A stretch of 64,000 nucleotides of DNA from Streptomyces sp. WAC 01529 (GTDB taxonomy: Bacteria; Actinomycetota; Actinomycetes; Streptomycetales; Streptomycetaceae), in contig NZ_CP029617.1 of assembly GCF_003945545.1 (NCBI RefSeq), forward strand, positions 3,607,001 through 3,671,000. The letters are read 5' to 3'. The notes under the pieces are model-generated. The model saw only the letters and a program-made list of their open reading frames with translations. It had not been told where the DNA came from and did no database searches. This document shows, one piece after another, positions 54,384 through 62,396 of the stretch. The number at the start of each line of letters is the position of its first letter. The stretch's first letter is position 1. The position numbers and the translations under genes were made by a program.

Positions 54384-55006
54384 AGACCCTCTCCCGCGAC
54401 GTACGCGTCGAGCCAGGACGCGAACTCCGTCAGCTCGCCGAGGACCACGTCCGCGCCCGCCGCGCGCAGTTCCGCTGCGTCACACGGCCCGGTCGCCACC
54501 GCGACGGAGAGCGCGCCCGCCGTACGCGCGCCGCGTACATCGCCGGTGTGGTCACCGACGTACACGGCCGCCTCGTACTCGCGCAGGGCCTCCGCCTTCG
54601 CCTCCGCCCAGAGCCAGCCGATGACCGCGTCGGCCTCGATGCCCAGGTGCGAGAGGTGCAGCTTCGCGTTCGGCTCGTGCTTGGCGGTCACCACGATCGC
54701 GCGGCCGCCGTGCGCGCGGACCGCGGCCACCGCCTCGCGGGCGCCGGGCATCGCGAGCGTCGGCGCAAGGGCGTATGTGGGATAGATCTCACGGTAGCGG
54801 TCGGCCCTCTCCTCGATCTCCTCGGCGGGGAACCAGTGCCGCAGCTCCTGTTCGAGCGGCGGCCCGATGCGCGTGATGGCCAGGTCCGCGTCTATGTACG
54901 TTCCCGTCTCCGCGGAAAGCGCCTGGTAGGTCGCCCTGATTCCGGGCCGCGAGTCGATCAGGGTCATGTCGAGGTCAAAGCCGACGGTCAGCGCGCGTGA
55001 GGTCAT
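54380..55006 (-). CDS. HAD-superfamily phosphatase
   Basis: 208-residue HAD hydrolase. Motif I is GFDLDMTLIDSRPG with the nucleophile Asp, motif II about VVTAKHEPNAK, motif III Lys, and motif IV VGDHTGDVRGARTAGA. The cap is of the C1 phosphoglycolate-phosphatase type. Substrate unknown. I take ATG 55006 (or 55015). A CAGAAT hexamer lies near the leaderless distance. It is divergent from the siderophore importer operon. Confidence 0.88.
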   Translation of the reverse strand: MTSRALTVGFDLDMTLIDSRPGIRATYQALSAETGTYIDADLAITRIGPPLEQELRHWFPAEEIEERADRYREIYPTYALAPTLAMPGAREAVAAVRAHGGRAIVVTAKHEPNAKLHLSHLGIEADAVIGWLWAEAKAEALREYEAAVYVGDHTGDVRGARTAGALSVAVATGPCDAAELRAAGADVVLGELTEFASWLDAYVAGEGL

Positions 55007-55049
55007 GGGCCCCATTCTGCCGAGGCCGCCCCACGCCCCACCCTTAGAC

Positions 55050-55068
55050 TTAGCCAAGCCTTACCAAC
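55050..55068. promoter_or_regulatory. candidate iron box upstream of the siderophore importer
   Basis: TTAGCCAAGCCTTACCAAC matches the 19-bp DmdR/IdeR iron-box consensus at 12 of 19 positions by hand count, 62 bases before the first permease gene. A weak match; plausible because ferric-siderophore importers are usually iron-controlled. Confidence 0.35.
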
Positions 55069-55129
55069 TCTGCCCCGCCCTCCGTCACTTTCCCGCCTCC
55101 GATTTCCGCACCCCGAAACGAGCCAGCCG

Positions 55130-56128
55130 ATGCGTGTGCCCGTCCGACGCGCCGTCGTGATGACGGCGGCCGTCGTGGCCCTGCTGCTCGCGGTCCTGCT
55201 CAGCCTCGCCGTCGGCGCCCGCGCGATCGCACCCTCCGCGGTCCTCGACGCGCTGCTGCACGGCGGGCACAGCGACTCCGCCGAGGTCGTCCGCGAGATG
55301 CGGGTGCCGCGCACCGTCATCGGTCTGATGGTCGGCGCGGCGCTCGCGCTGGCCGGGACCGTGCTCCAGGGCATCACCCGCAACCCCATCGCCGACCCCG
55401 GCATCCTCGGCATCAGCCAGGGCGCCTCGGTCGGTGTGGTCACCGCGATCGCCTTCGCCGGCGTCCACACGCTGACCGGATACGTCTGGTACGCGTTCGT
55501 GGGCGCCGCCCTCGCGTCGGTCGCCGTGTACGCGATCGCGGCGAGCGGGCGGGGCGGGGCGACCCCGGTGAAACTCGCGCTGGGCGGCGCCGCCATCAAC
55601 GCCCTGCTCGTCTCGGTGACCACGGCGATCCTCACCACCAAGGCGTCCGCGCTCGACGAGTTCCGGTTCTGGCAGGTCGGCTCGATCGCCGGGCGCGACT
55701 CCGAGGTCGTCGGCCAGATCTGGCCGTTCCTGCTCGTGGGCGTGGTGCTCGTCCTCGCGGTCGCGCGGGGCCTGGACGCGCTGGCGCTCGGCGAGGACGT
55801 GGCGAAGGGGCTCGGTCAGAACGTGGCGGCGGTACGGATCGTGGGCGGGCTCGGGGCGACGGTCCTCACCGGGGCGGGGGTCGCCGCGGCGGGGCCCATC
55901 GCCTTCATCGGCCTCGCCGTCCCGCACATCGCCCGCGCGGTCGTGGGCAGCGACCACCGCTGGGTGCTTCCGATGGCCGCTCTCCTCGGGCCCGTGATGC
56001 TGCTCGTCTCCGACGCGGTGGGCCGGATCGTGTTCCCGCCGAGTGAGGTGCCCGCGGGCGTGATGACCGCGCTCATCGGGGTGCCGTTCCTGGTGGCGCT
56101 GGTGCGCCGGAAGGTGGTCGCGGCGTGA
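55130..56128 (+). CDS. ferric-siderophore ABC permease 1 (FecCD family)
   Basis: 332-residue FecCD permease with about ten transmembrane helices. EMRVPRTVIGLMVGAALALAGTVLQGITRNPIADPGILGISQGASV is the typical N-terminal block and AAGPIAFIGLAVPHIAR is the cytoplasmic coupling loop (EAA-like) that contacts the ATPase. ATG 55130 starts the first gene of the operon. Its stop overlaps the second permease start as GTGA. Confidence 0.94.
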   Translation: MRVPVRRAVVMTAAVVALLLAVLLSLAVGARAIAPSAVLDALLHGGHSDSAEVVREMRVPRTVIGLMVGAALALAGTVLQGITRNPIADPGILGISQGASVGVVTAIAFAGVHTLTGYVWYAFVGAALASVAVYAIAASGRGGATPVKLALGGAAINALLVSVTTAILTTKASALDEFRFWQVGSIAGRDSEVVGQIWPFLLVGVVLVLAVARGLDALALGEDVAKGLGQNVAAVRIVGGLGATVLTGAGVAAAGPIAFIGLAVPHIARAVVGSDHRWVLPMAALLGPVMLLVSDAVGRIVFPPSEVPAGVMTALIGVPFLVALVRRKVVAA

Positions 56129-57201
56129 GTTCCGTTTCGTTGGCCCCGCGCCGTATCCGCCCCGCCGGATACGCCGTCGTACGCGTCGGCCGTGCCGCCT
56201 TCCTCCTGCACCGGCGCTCCACCCTCGTCGCGGTGGGCCTCGCCCTGCTGCTGGCGGCGACCTGTCTCGCGTACCTGTGTGTCGGTGAGTCCTTCGTCCA
56301 GCCCGTCGAGGCGCTGAAGGTCGTCTTCGGGCAGCCCTCCGCCGACGAGCTGGTCGTGGGCACGCTGCGCGAGCCCCGCATGGTCGTGGGGCTCCTCGTC
56401 GGCGCCGCGTTCGGCGTGGCGGGCGGGCTCATCCAGACCGTCGCCCGCAACCCGCTCGCCAGCCCCGACATCATCGGCATCAGCCATGGCGCGAGCGCCC
56501 TGACCGTCGGCGCGATGACCTTCGGCGTCACCTCGTACGCCGTACTGCCCTATCTGTCGGTGGTCGGCGGCATCGCGGCGGCCGCCCTCGTCTACGTCTT
56601 CGCGTGGCGCGGCGGGCTGCACGCCACCCGGTTCGTGCTGATCGGCATCGGCTTCGCGATCGCCCTGCGTTCGGTGACGACGCTCTTCATGACCAAGGGC
56701 GACTACCTCGTCGCCCAGCAGGCGCAGATCTGGATGACGGGCTCCCTCAACGGCCGCGGCTGGGCCGAGGCGGACCCGCTCGCCCTGACGCTGCTCGTGC
56801 TGCTGCCGTTCATGTGCTGGGCGGCCCGCGCGCAGCGCTCGGTCACCCTCGACGACGACACGGCGACCGCCCTCGGGGTGCGCCTCGGCCACGTACGCCT
56901 CGGGCTCGTGCTGCTCGGGGTCGTCCTCGCCTCCGTGGCGACCAGCGCGGCGGGGCCCGTCGACTTCGTGGCGCTGCTCGCCCCGCAGATCGCCCGCAGG
57001 ATGACCCGGACCGCGCAGATCCCGCTGCTCTGCTCGGCGCTGACGGGGGCGCTGATCGTGGTCCTCGCCGACCTGTTCGCCCGCCGCCTGTTCTCGCCCA
57101 CGGAGCTTCCGGTGGGCGTGCTGACGGCCGCCGTCGGTGCCCCGTACCTGATCTGGCTGATCGTCCGCAGCCGTTCCGTCCGCAATGGAGGCACCTCGTG
57201 A
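56125..57201 (+). CDS. ferric-siderophore ABC permease 2 (FecCD family)
   Basis: 358-residue FecCD permease, the partner of the preceding one; the two form the membrane channel. REPRMVVGLLVGAAFGVAGGLIQTVARNPLASPDIIGISHGAS and AGPVDFVALLAPQIARRM are the family blocks. The N-terminal ~25 residues are longer than usual. GTG 56125 overlaps the upstream stop, and its own TGA overlaps the ATPase start as GTGA, so the three are translationally coupled. Confidence 0.94.
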   Translation: MSSVSLAPRRIRPAGYAVVRVGRAAFLLHRRSTLVAVGLALLLAATCLAYLCVGESFVQPVEALKVVFGQPSADELVVGTLREPRMVVGLLVGAAFGVAGGLIQTVARNPLASPDIIGISHGASALTVGAMTFGVTSYAVLPYLSVVGGIAAAALVYVFAWRGGLHATRFVLIGIGFAIALRSVTTLFMTKGDYLVAQQAQIWMTGSLNGRGWAEADPLALTLLVLLPFMCWAARAQRSVTLDDDTATALGVRLGHVRLGLVLLGVVLASVATSAAGPVDFVALLAPQIARRMTRTAQIPLLCSALTGALIVVLADLFARRLFSPTELPVGVLTAAVGAPYLIWLIVRSRSVRNGGTS

Positions 57202-58106
57202 CCGCCGCCCGCCTTTCGGCCCGCGAGCTGACCCTCGCCTACGAGGACCGCACGGTCGTCGACCGCCTCGACCTGGCGATCCCCGACGGCAAGGTCACGG
57301 TCATCGTCGGCCCCAACGCGTGCGGCAAGTCCACGACCCTGCGGGCGCTCGGCCGCCTCCTGAAGCCGCGGAGCGGCGCGGTCCTCCTGGACGGCGAGGC
57401 GCTCGCCAAGCTGCCGACGAAGAAGATCGCCCAGCGGATCGGGCTGCTCCCGCAGACGCCGGTCGCCCCCGAGGCGATCACCGTCGCCGACCTCGTCGCG
57501 CGCGGCCGTCAGCCGCACCAGCACTGGTGGCAGCAGTGGTCGGAGGCGGACGAGACGGCGGTGACGGAGGCGATGGAACGCACCGACGTGGCCGCGCTCG
57601 CCGAACGCTCCGTCGACGAGCTGTCGGGCGGCCAGCGTCAGCGCGTATGGATCGCGATGGCCCTCGCCCAGGACACCGACCTGCTCCTCCTGGACGAGCC
57701 GACGACGTACCTGGACATCTCCCATCAGGTCGAGGTCCTCGACCTGGTGCGCCAGCTCAACCACGACAGGGGCCGCACGGTCGTCGTCGTCCTGCACGAC
57801 CTCAACCAGGCCGCGCGGTACGCCGATCACCTCGTCGCCATGAAGTCGGGCGAGGTCGTCGCCGAGGGAGCGCCCTCGAAGGTCGTCACCGAGGAACTCG
57901 TGCGCGAGGTCTTCGGCCTGGAGTGTGTGGTCGTGCCGGACCCCGTGACCGGCTCCCCGCTGGTCGTCCCCGGGGCGCCGTGGTCCGCGACCGCGCCGCC
58001 CGCCGACAGCGGCAGCACCAGCACCGGCAGCAGCTCCGGCACCAGCACCAGTCGGAGTAACGGCCGGAGTAACGGCCACACCGGCACCCGTAGTACCTCC
58101 GCTTAA
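57198..58106 (+). CDS. ferric-siderophore ABC ATPase
   Basis: 302-residue FepC-type ATPase: Walker A VGPNACGKSTTLRAL (Cys at the fifth place is common here), signature ELSGGQRQRVWIAMALAQ, Walker B LLLLDEPTTYLDIS, H-loop VVVLHDLNQAARYAD. After residue ~255 the C-terminal ~45 residues are a Ser/Thr/Gly-rich low-complexity tail, longer than usual. GTG 57198 overlaps the second permease. It energises import with the lipoprotein downstream. Confidence 0.95.
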   Translation: MTAARLSARELTLAYEDRTVVDRLDLAIPDGKVTVIVGPNACGKSTTLRALGRLLKPRSGAVLLDGEALAKLPTKKIAQRIGLLPQTPVAPEAITVADLVARGRQPHQHWWQQWSEADETAVTEAMERTDVAALAERSVDELSGGQRQRVWIAMALAQDTDLLLLDEPTTYLDISHQVEVLDLVRQLNHDRGRTVVVVLHDLNQAARYADHLVAMKSGEVVAEGAPSKVVTEELVREVFGLECVVVPDPVTGSPLVVPGAPWSATAPPADSGSTSTGSSSGTSTSRSNGRSNGHTGTRSTSA

Positions 58107-58124
58107 CGCTTGAAAGGCGTCCCC

Positions 58125-59120
58125 ATGACCGTCCCCATGAACCGCTTCCGCTCCCCGCTGCGCCGCCGCGCGCTCCTCACCGGCTCCCTGGCCCTGACCG
58201 GCGCGCTCGCGCTGACCGCCTGTGGCTCCTCGGACTCCGACGAGGACTCCGCGGGCTCGGGCAAGACCCACACCGTCAAGACGGCCATGGGTGACGTGAA
58301 TGTCCCGGTCAAGCCGGAGCGGGTCGTCGTCCTCGACACCGCCGAGCTGGACTCCGCGATCTCCCTGGGCGTCAAGCCGGTCGGCGCCACGCACGTCGAG
58401 GCGGAGTCGGGCTTCCCGGAGTACCTGCCCAAGGAGAAGGTCAGCGGCATCAAGGACGTCGGCGAGATGATGACCCCGAACATGGAGGCCATCGCCGCGC
58501 TCAAGCCCGACCTGATCCTCACCTCGAAGATCCGGCACGCCGCCAAGTACGACCAGCTCAAGAAGATCGCGCCGACCGTGATGACGGAGACGACGGGCTT
58601 CCCCTGGAAGGAGAACTTCCAGGTGCACGCCGACGCGCTGGGCAAGCGGGCCGAGGCGAAGAAGGTCGTCTCCGCGTACGAGGCCCACACCAAGAAGGTC
58701 ACCGAGGCCATCGGCGGCCCCGCGAAGGCCAAGCAGACGAAGGTCAACGTCATCCGCTTCGTCGAGGGCGCCGACATCCGCCTCTACGGCGAGCAGAGCT
58801 ACATCGCGACCCTCCTCAAGGACGTCGGCCTCGGCCGCGCGCCGATCTCCGCGAAGGCGAAGGACGGCTTCTCCTACGACCTCTCCCCCGAGAAGATCGA
58901 CCTCGCGGACACGGACGTCATCTTCCAGTCCACGTACGGCGACCCGAAGAAGGCGAAGCAGACGCAGACCACGGGCAGCGGCCTGTGGAAGAACATGAAG
59001 GCCGTGAAGTCCGGCAACGTCCACACGGTCGAGGACGAGCTGTGGCTCCAGGGCATCGGTTACACGGCGGCGGACAAGATCCTGGACGAGATGCAGGCGG
59101 ACCTGACGAAGAAGAAGTAG
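58125..59120 (+). CDS. siderophore-binding lipoprotein (FecB/FepB type)
   Basis: 331-residue periplasmic-binding-protein-type lipoprotein. The signal has RRR and a hydrophobic core with the lipobox LTAC, Cys about residue 30. Two lobes follow (HTVKTAMGDVNVPVKPERVVVLD and, near the end, GLWKNMKAVKSGNVHTVEDELWLQGIGYTAADKILDEMQADL), typical of the FecB/PBP-2 family. Frames open before ATG 58125, which has GAAAGG seven bases upstream. It ends the operon just before an intrinsic terminator. The substrate is probably a ferric hydroxamate or similar siderophore. Confidence 0.94.
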   Translation: MTVPMNRFRSPLRRRALLTGSLALTGALALTACGSSDSDEDSAGSGKTHTVKTAMGDVNVPVKPERVVVLDTAELDSAISLGVKPVGATHVEAESGFPEYLPKEKVSGIKDVGEMMTPNMEAIAALKPDLILTSKIRHAAKYDQLKKIAPTVMTETTGFPWKENFQVHADALGKRAEAKKVVSAYEAHTKKVTEAIGGPAKAKQTKVNVIRFVEGADIRLYGEQSYIATLLKDVGLGRAPISAKAKDGFSYDLSPEKIDLADTDVIFQSTYGDPKKAKQTQTTGSGLWKNMKAVKSGNVHTVEDELWLQGIGYTAADKILDEMQADLTKKK

Positions 59121-59128
59121 GTCCTGGG

Positions 59129-59168
59129 CGGGCCCGCGCCTCCCTCCGAGCGGGCGCGGGCCCGTTTT
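59129..59168 (+). terminator. intrinsic terminator of the siderophore importer operon
   Basis: A 12-bp perfect stem CGGGCCCGCGCC (59129-59140) / GGCGCGGGCCCG (59153-59164) with a 12-base loop, followed directly by TTTT. Starts nine bases after the lipoprotein stop. It lies before the convergent gene 59170-60270. Confidence 0.9.
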
Positions 59169-59169
59169 C

Positions 59170-60270
59170 TCACGGCCGTTGTCGCTGCGATCTCCACACC
59201 AGGAAGAGCGCGGAGGCGACGGCCGCGCCGCGTACCACCCACGGCCAGGTCTCGGCGATGGCGCCACTCATCTGGCCCTCGCGGATCGGCTCGCCCCATC
59301 TGCCGTCCGTACGACCCCACAGCCAGGTGAGCCCGGCGGCCACCGCGAGCCCCGGCATGCCCAGGACGGCCCACTTCGCCTCCGCGCGGGAGAGCCTGCG
59401 GGAGGCGTAGGCGATGAGCCAGCCGGCGCCGAGGGCAAGCCAGTTGCCGAGGACGGCGCCGGCGATCAGGGCGGCCGCGGCGAGGAGCAGCAGGGGGTTG
59501 CTGAGGCCGGCGCCTTCGCCGGTGCGGAGGGGAAGGCGGGGCCGCCACAGCCGAGGCCGCTCCTCCGCTTCCGTCCCCTCTTCCGGCTCCTCCACGACCT
59601 TGGCCTCGGCCTCGGCCTCTTTGCCGGGGCGGAGGGGGTCGTCCGGTCCGGGCGGGGGTTTCAGTATCTCGGGGATCTCCACGCCGCCGACGAAGCCGGG
59701 GACGGTGTCGGCGCCGCCGAAGGGGCTGCTGTCCAGCCGCCACCAGTCCGGCTCGGAGCCGCTCGGCCCCAGCTCGTCGGCGCCCGCGAGGTGCGGCGGG
59801 GAGGGGCGGGGCCCGTCCAGGCCCATCAGGTCCTGCGGGGGCGGGGGCTTGGGGGCGGCGCGGCGGGGGCGGGGCACGATGCGGCGCAGCCGAGTGGCGA
59901 CGTCCTCGCCTTCGCTCCGGGGGGCGGCTTCCTTCCGGGGGGCGGCTTCCTTGCGGGGTGCGGGTACGGCCGCGTTGGGCCTGCTCTCGCCCGGCTTCTG
60001 CGGGGATACGTCGCCGGATACGTCGCCGGATACGTCGCCGGGGGTGCCGCCCGCCGCGTCGACGACGTCCTCCGGGGCGCCGAGCCCCGCCAGGAGGCGG
60101 CGGACCGCGGCGGGACTGTCGGCGGCGGCGCCGGCCCGGCCCCGGTCGATCTGGTTACGCAGATCGGCGACGAGGCGCATGCGGGTGGCGGACGGCAACT
60201 GCCGCTGCTGGGCCAGGTCTCCGACCCGGCTCAGATAGTCAAAGACCAGCTGATCGCTCTCGATCCCCAC
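59170..60270 (-). CDS. membrane protein with N-terminal helical domain and repeats
   Basis: 366 residues. Residues ~5-65 (QLVFDYLSRVGDLAQQRQLPSATRMRLVADLRNQI and AAVRRLLAGLGAPEDVVDAA) resemble the small HAAS-like helical domain often placed before membrane proteins. A repetitive linker follows with GDVSGDVSGDVS (a 12-bp unit three times) and PRKEAAPRKEAAPR. A Pro-rich and acidic region, then several transmembrane helices occupy the last ~110 residues. GTG 60270 has GGAGGGG six bases upstream. Function unknown. Confidence 0.8.
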   Translation of the reverse strand: MGIESDQLVFDYLSRVGDLAQQRQLPSATRMRLVADLRNQIDRGRAGAAADSPAAVRRLLAGLGAPEDVVDAAGGTPGDVSGDVSGDVSPQKPGESRPNAAVPAPRKEAAPRKEAAPRSEGEDVATRLRRIVPRPRRAAPKPPPPQDLMGLDGPRPSPPHLAGADELGPSGSEPDWWRLDSSPFGGADTVPGFVGGVEIPEILKPPPGPDDPLRPGKEAEAEAKVVEEPEEGTEAEERPRLWRPRLPLRTGEGAGLSNPLLLLAAAALIAGAVLGNWLALGAGWLIAYASRRLSRAEAKWAVLGMPGLAVAAGLTWLWGRTDGRWGEPIREGQMSGAIAETWPWVVRGAAVASALFLVWRSQRQRP

Positions 60271-60429
60271 GAAGTCCCCTCCGGGGCGGCTGCGTTGGTA
60301 CTCCCCGGGTTCCGACGGTACCGCGTCTGGCGGGGGCGCCCACAACACCGCCCTGCGCCCCGGCGGGCGGAGCGCCTCTGACCCTCCCCGCCGTCCGCGG
60401 GGCCCCTGCTCCTCCTCGCCGTTGGGGCG

Positions 60430-60600
60430 TCCCTGTCCCGCCGCTTCGCGGCGGATGCTTCCCCACCCACCCACCCGTCTCGCGGCACCGGACGACGTGC
60501 CGTAGGGGCGGGGGCGGGTGGGTGGGGAACTCCCTCGCGGGAACGCGGGCGGGGCGGGGGTGCAGGCCGGGCGGGTGGGTGGGGAACTCCCCCGCAATGC
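60430..60600. repeat. family B repeat island 3 (G4/palindrome)
   Basis: One CGCCGCTTCGCGGCG palindrome (60439-60453), then CCCCACCCACCCACCC, then GGGGCGGGGGCGGGTGGGTGGGG (60506-60528) and GGGCGGGTGGGTGGGG (60570-60585), both followed by AACTCCC. It lies between two divergent genes (starts 60270 and 60840). Confidence 0.85.
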
Positions 60601-60669
60601 AGAGGGACGGGCACGCCCGGGAGGTCACCCCCACCGGCCCGCAGCCGCCGAACCGGCCGGAGGGGACGT

Positions 60670-60762
60670 GGGGGTATGTGCGAGCGCAGCACAGTGGCCC
60701 CCAGTAACAGAGCAACAACCAGCAGGCCCCCGCACCAAGATGGCGAGCACGCACATACCCCC
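60670..60762. repeat. 13-bp inverted repeat with 67-base loop in the divergent gap
   Basis: GGGGGTATGTGCG at 60670-60682 and CGCACATACCCCC at 60750-60762 are exact complements. A following mismatch and two further matched bases extend the pairing. The loop is AT-richer than its surroundings and holds CAACAACCAG. It lies between the divergent genes at 60270 and 60840. Confidence 0.8.
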
Positions 60763-60827
60763 GCGGCCCCGCCCCACCCACGAAGCCAAGGCGAAACCCC
60801 GCCCAAGGCGCCCCCGCCAGCACCCGC

Positions 60828-60833
60828 TACCGT
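60828..60833 (+). promoter_or_regulatory. leaderless -10 of the GT87 gene
   Basis: TACCGT ends seven bases before GTG 60840, placing the transcription start on the start codon. Confidence 0.55.
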
Positions 60834-60839
60834 CCCCCC

Positions 60840-62039
60840 GTGAAATCACCCCCCGCAACCCCCCTGTCACTCACCGCACTCGTCACCTCCCTCGCCGCCC
60901 TCGCCACCCTCTGCGCCCTCCAGCACATCCCCATGGCCGACACCCTCGTCTACCGAGCCGAAGGCGAAGCCGTCGTCCAGGGCACGGATCTGTATGGGTT
61001 CACCGTCACCCAGTGGGAACTCCCCGCCACCTACCCCCCGTTCGCCGCGCTCCTCTTCGTGCCGACGACCTGGCTCCCCCTCCCCGCCCTCAAGCTCGCC
61101 TTCCTCATCGGCAACACCGCCCTCGTCCCCCTCCTCCTCCACCTCTCCGCCCGCCTCACGGGCCTCCGCGCCCGCATCCGCCCCCACCACCTCTGCGCCG
61201 CCACCGCCCTGGCCCTCTGGCTGGAGCCCGTCTTCCAGACCATCGTGTTCGGGCAGATCAACCTCGCCCTCGTCTGCCTGATCCTCTGGGACCTCACCAG
61301 ACCGGCCAACGCCGTCGGCAAAGGCCTCGCGCTGGGCGTCGCCGCCGGGATCAAGCTCACCCCGGCGTTCTTCATCGCGTACCTCTTCCTCGCCGGCCGC
61401 GTACGCGAGGCGACGACCGCCCTGGCGGCGTTCGCGGGAACCGTGCTGCTCGGCGCGCTCGCGCTCCCCGCCGCCACCGTCGACTTCTGGACGCGCCGCG
61501 TCTTCGAGACGGGCCGCGTCGGCAAGGCGTGGATCGTCGACAACCAGTCGCTCCAGGGCCTGATCGCCCGCGCCCTGCACGAGGCGGAACCAGGCCCCGC
61601 CTGGGCACTCCCCGCCGCCCTGACGGCCGCCACCGGCCTGTGGCTCGCCCGCCGCGCCCCGGCCCACCGCCCCGACGGCGTACTCCTGGCCGCCCTCACG
61701 ACCCTCCTGATCTGCCCCATCAGCTGGTCCCACCACTGGGTGTGGTGCGTACCGCTGCTGGCCCTCCTGATCGCCGGGGGCAGACCCCGCCTGGCCGCCG
61801 CCGTGGCCGCGCTCTTCCTGGCCCGCACCTTCTGGCTGCTCCCGCACCAGGGCGACCTGGACCTCCGGCTCCCCTGGTGGCAGCAGCCGCTGGCCTCGCC
61901 GTACCCGCTCCTGGCACTGGCGCTGCTGCCGCTGTTGAGTACGTACATGAGTACGAGGACAGAGGTGCCGACCCCGCGCGCCGAGGTTGACTCGTCCCAT
62001 GGAAGAAGCCGAGTCCCGCGCCGCCTGGGCCGCCCGTAA
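60840..62039 (+). CDS. GT87/DUF2029 polyprenol-phosphate-mannose transferase-like protein
   Basis: 399-residue multi-pass membrane glycosyltransferase of the GT87 (DUF2029) group, whose mycobacterial members add alpha-1,2-mannose from polyprenol-phosphate-mannose. LVYRAEGEAVVQGTDLYGFTVTQWELPATYPPFAALLF holds the family acid-containing loop, and FGQINLALVCLILWDL follows. About ten helices. A 20-residue polar tail ends the chain. GTG 60840 fits the leaderless promoter. It overlaps the next gene by 41 bases. Confidence 0.85.
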   Translation: MKSPPATPLSLTALVTSLAALATLCALQHIPMADTLVYRAEGEAVVQGTDLYGFTVTQWELPATYPPFAALLFVPTTWLPLPALKLAFLIGNTALVPLLLHLSARLTGLRARIRPHHLCAATALALWLEPVFQTIVFGQINLALVCLILWDLTRPANAVGKGLALGVAAGIKLTPAFFIAYLFLAGRVREATTALAAFAGTVLLGALALPAATVDFWTRRVFETGRVGKAWIVDNQSLQGLIARALHEAEPGPAWALPAALTAATGLWLARRAPAHRPDGVLLAALTTLLICPISWSHHWVWCVPLLALLIAGGRPRLAAAVAALFLARTFWLLPHQGDLDLRLPWWQQPLASPYPLLALALLPLLSTYMSTRTEVPTPRAEVDSSHGRSRVPRRLGRP

Positions 62040-62352
62040 CGCCGCGTACGCCGCCGCCCACCCCGTCCCGCGGCCCTCCCGCGTACTGGCCCTGGCCCTG
62101 GCGACCCCCACCGTGGCGCTGCTCCTGGCGCTCGGCTGGCTGATCGTCGCGCTCGACGCGAGCATCGGCAGCGCGTCGTCGCCGGAGCACCAGGAGCTGG
62201 TGGCCCGCTACGTCCTGGCGGCGTTCGGGGGCCTCGGCTGCCTGACGGCGGGCTGGCTCACGCCGCGCGTCTCGCGGGCGGCGTGGCTGCGTACGGCGTT
62301 CGCGTGCACGTCGGTCGCGGTGATCCCGGCGGCGATGCTCGCGGGAGCCTGA
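61999..62352 (+). CDS. small membrane protein after the GT87 gene
   Basis: 117 residues from ATG 61999, overlapping the GT87 end by 41 bases. An acidic/Ala-rich start (EEAESRAAWAARNAAYAAAHPVPRPSRV) leads to about three helices (LALALATPTVALLLALGWLIVAL, YVLAAFGGLGCLTAGWLTPRV and the C-terminal one). Family not recognised. It may be co-translated with the glycosyltransferase. Confidence 0.7.
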   Translation: MEEAESRAAWAARNAAYAAAHPVPRPSRVLALALATPTVALLLALGWLIVALDASIGSASSPEHQELVARYVLAAFGGLGCLTAGWLTPRVSRAAWLRTAFACTSVAVIPAAMLAGA

Positions 62353-62396
62353 GAGCTGGGAAAGGCCCTGAGCCCCCCGCCCCCGCCCTCACAGCG

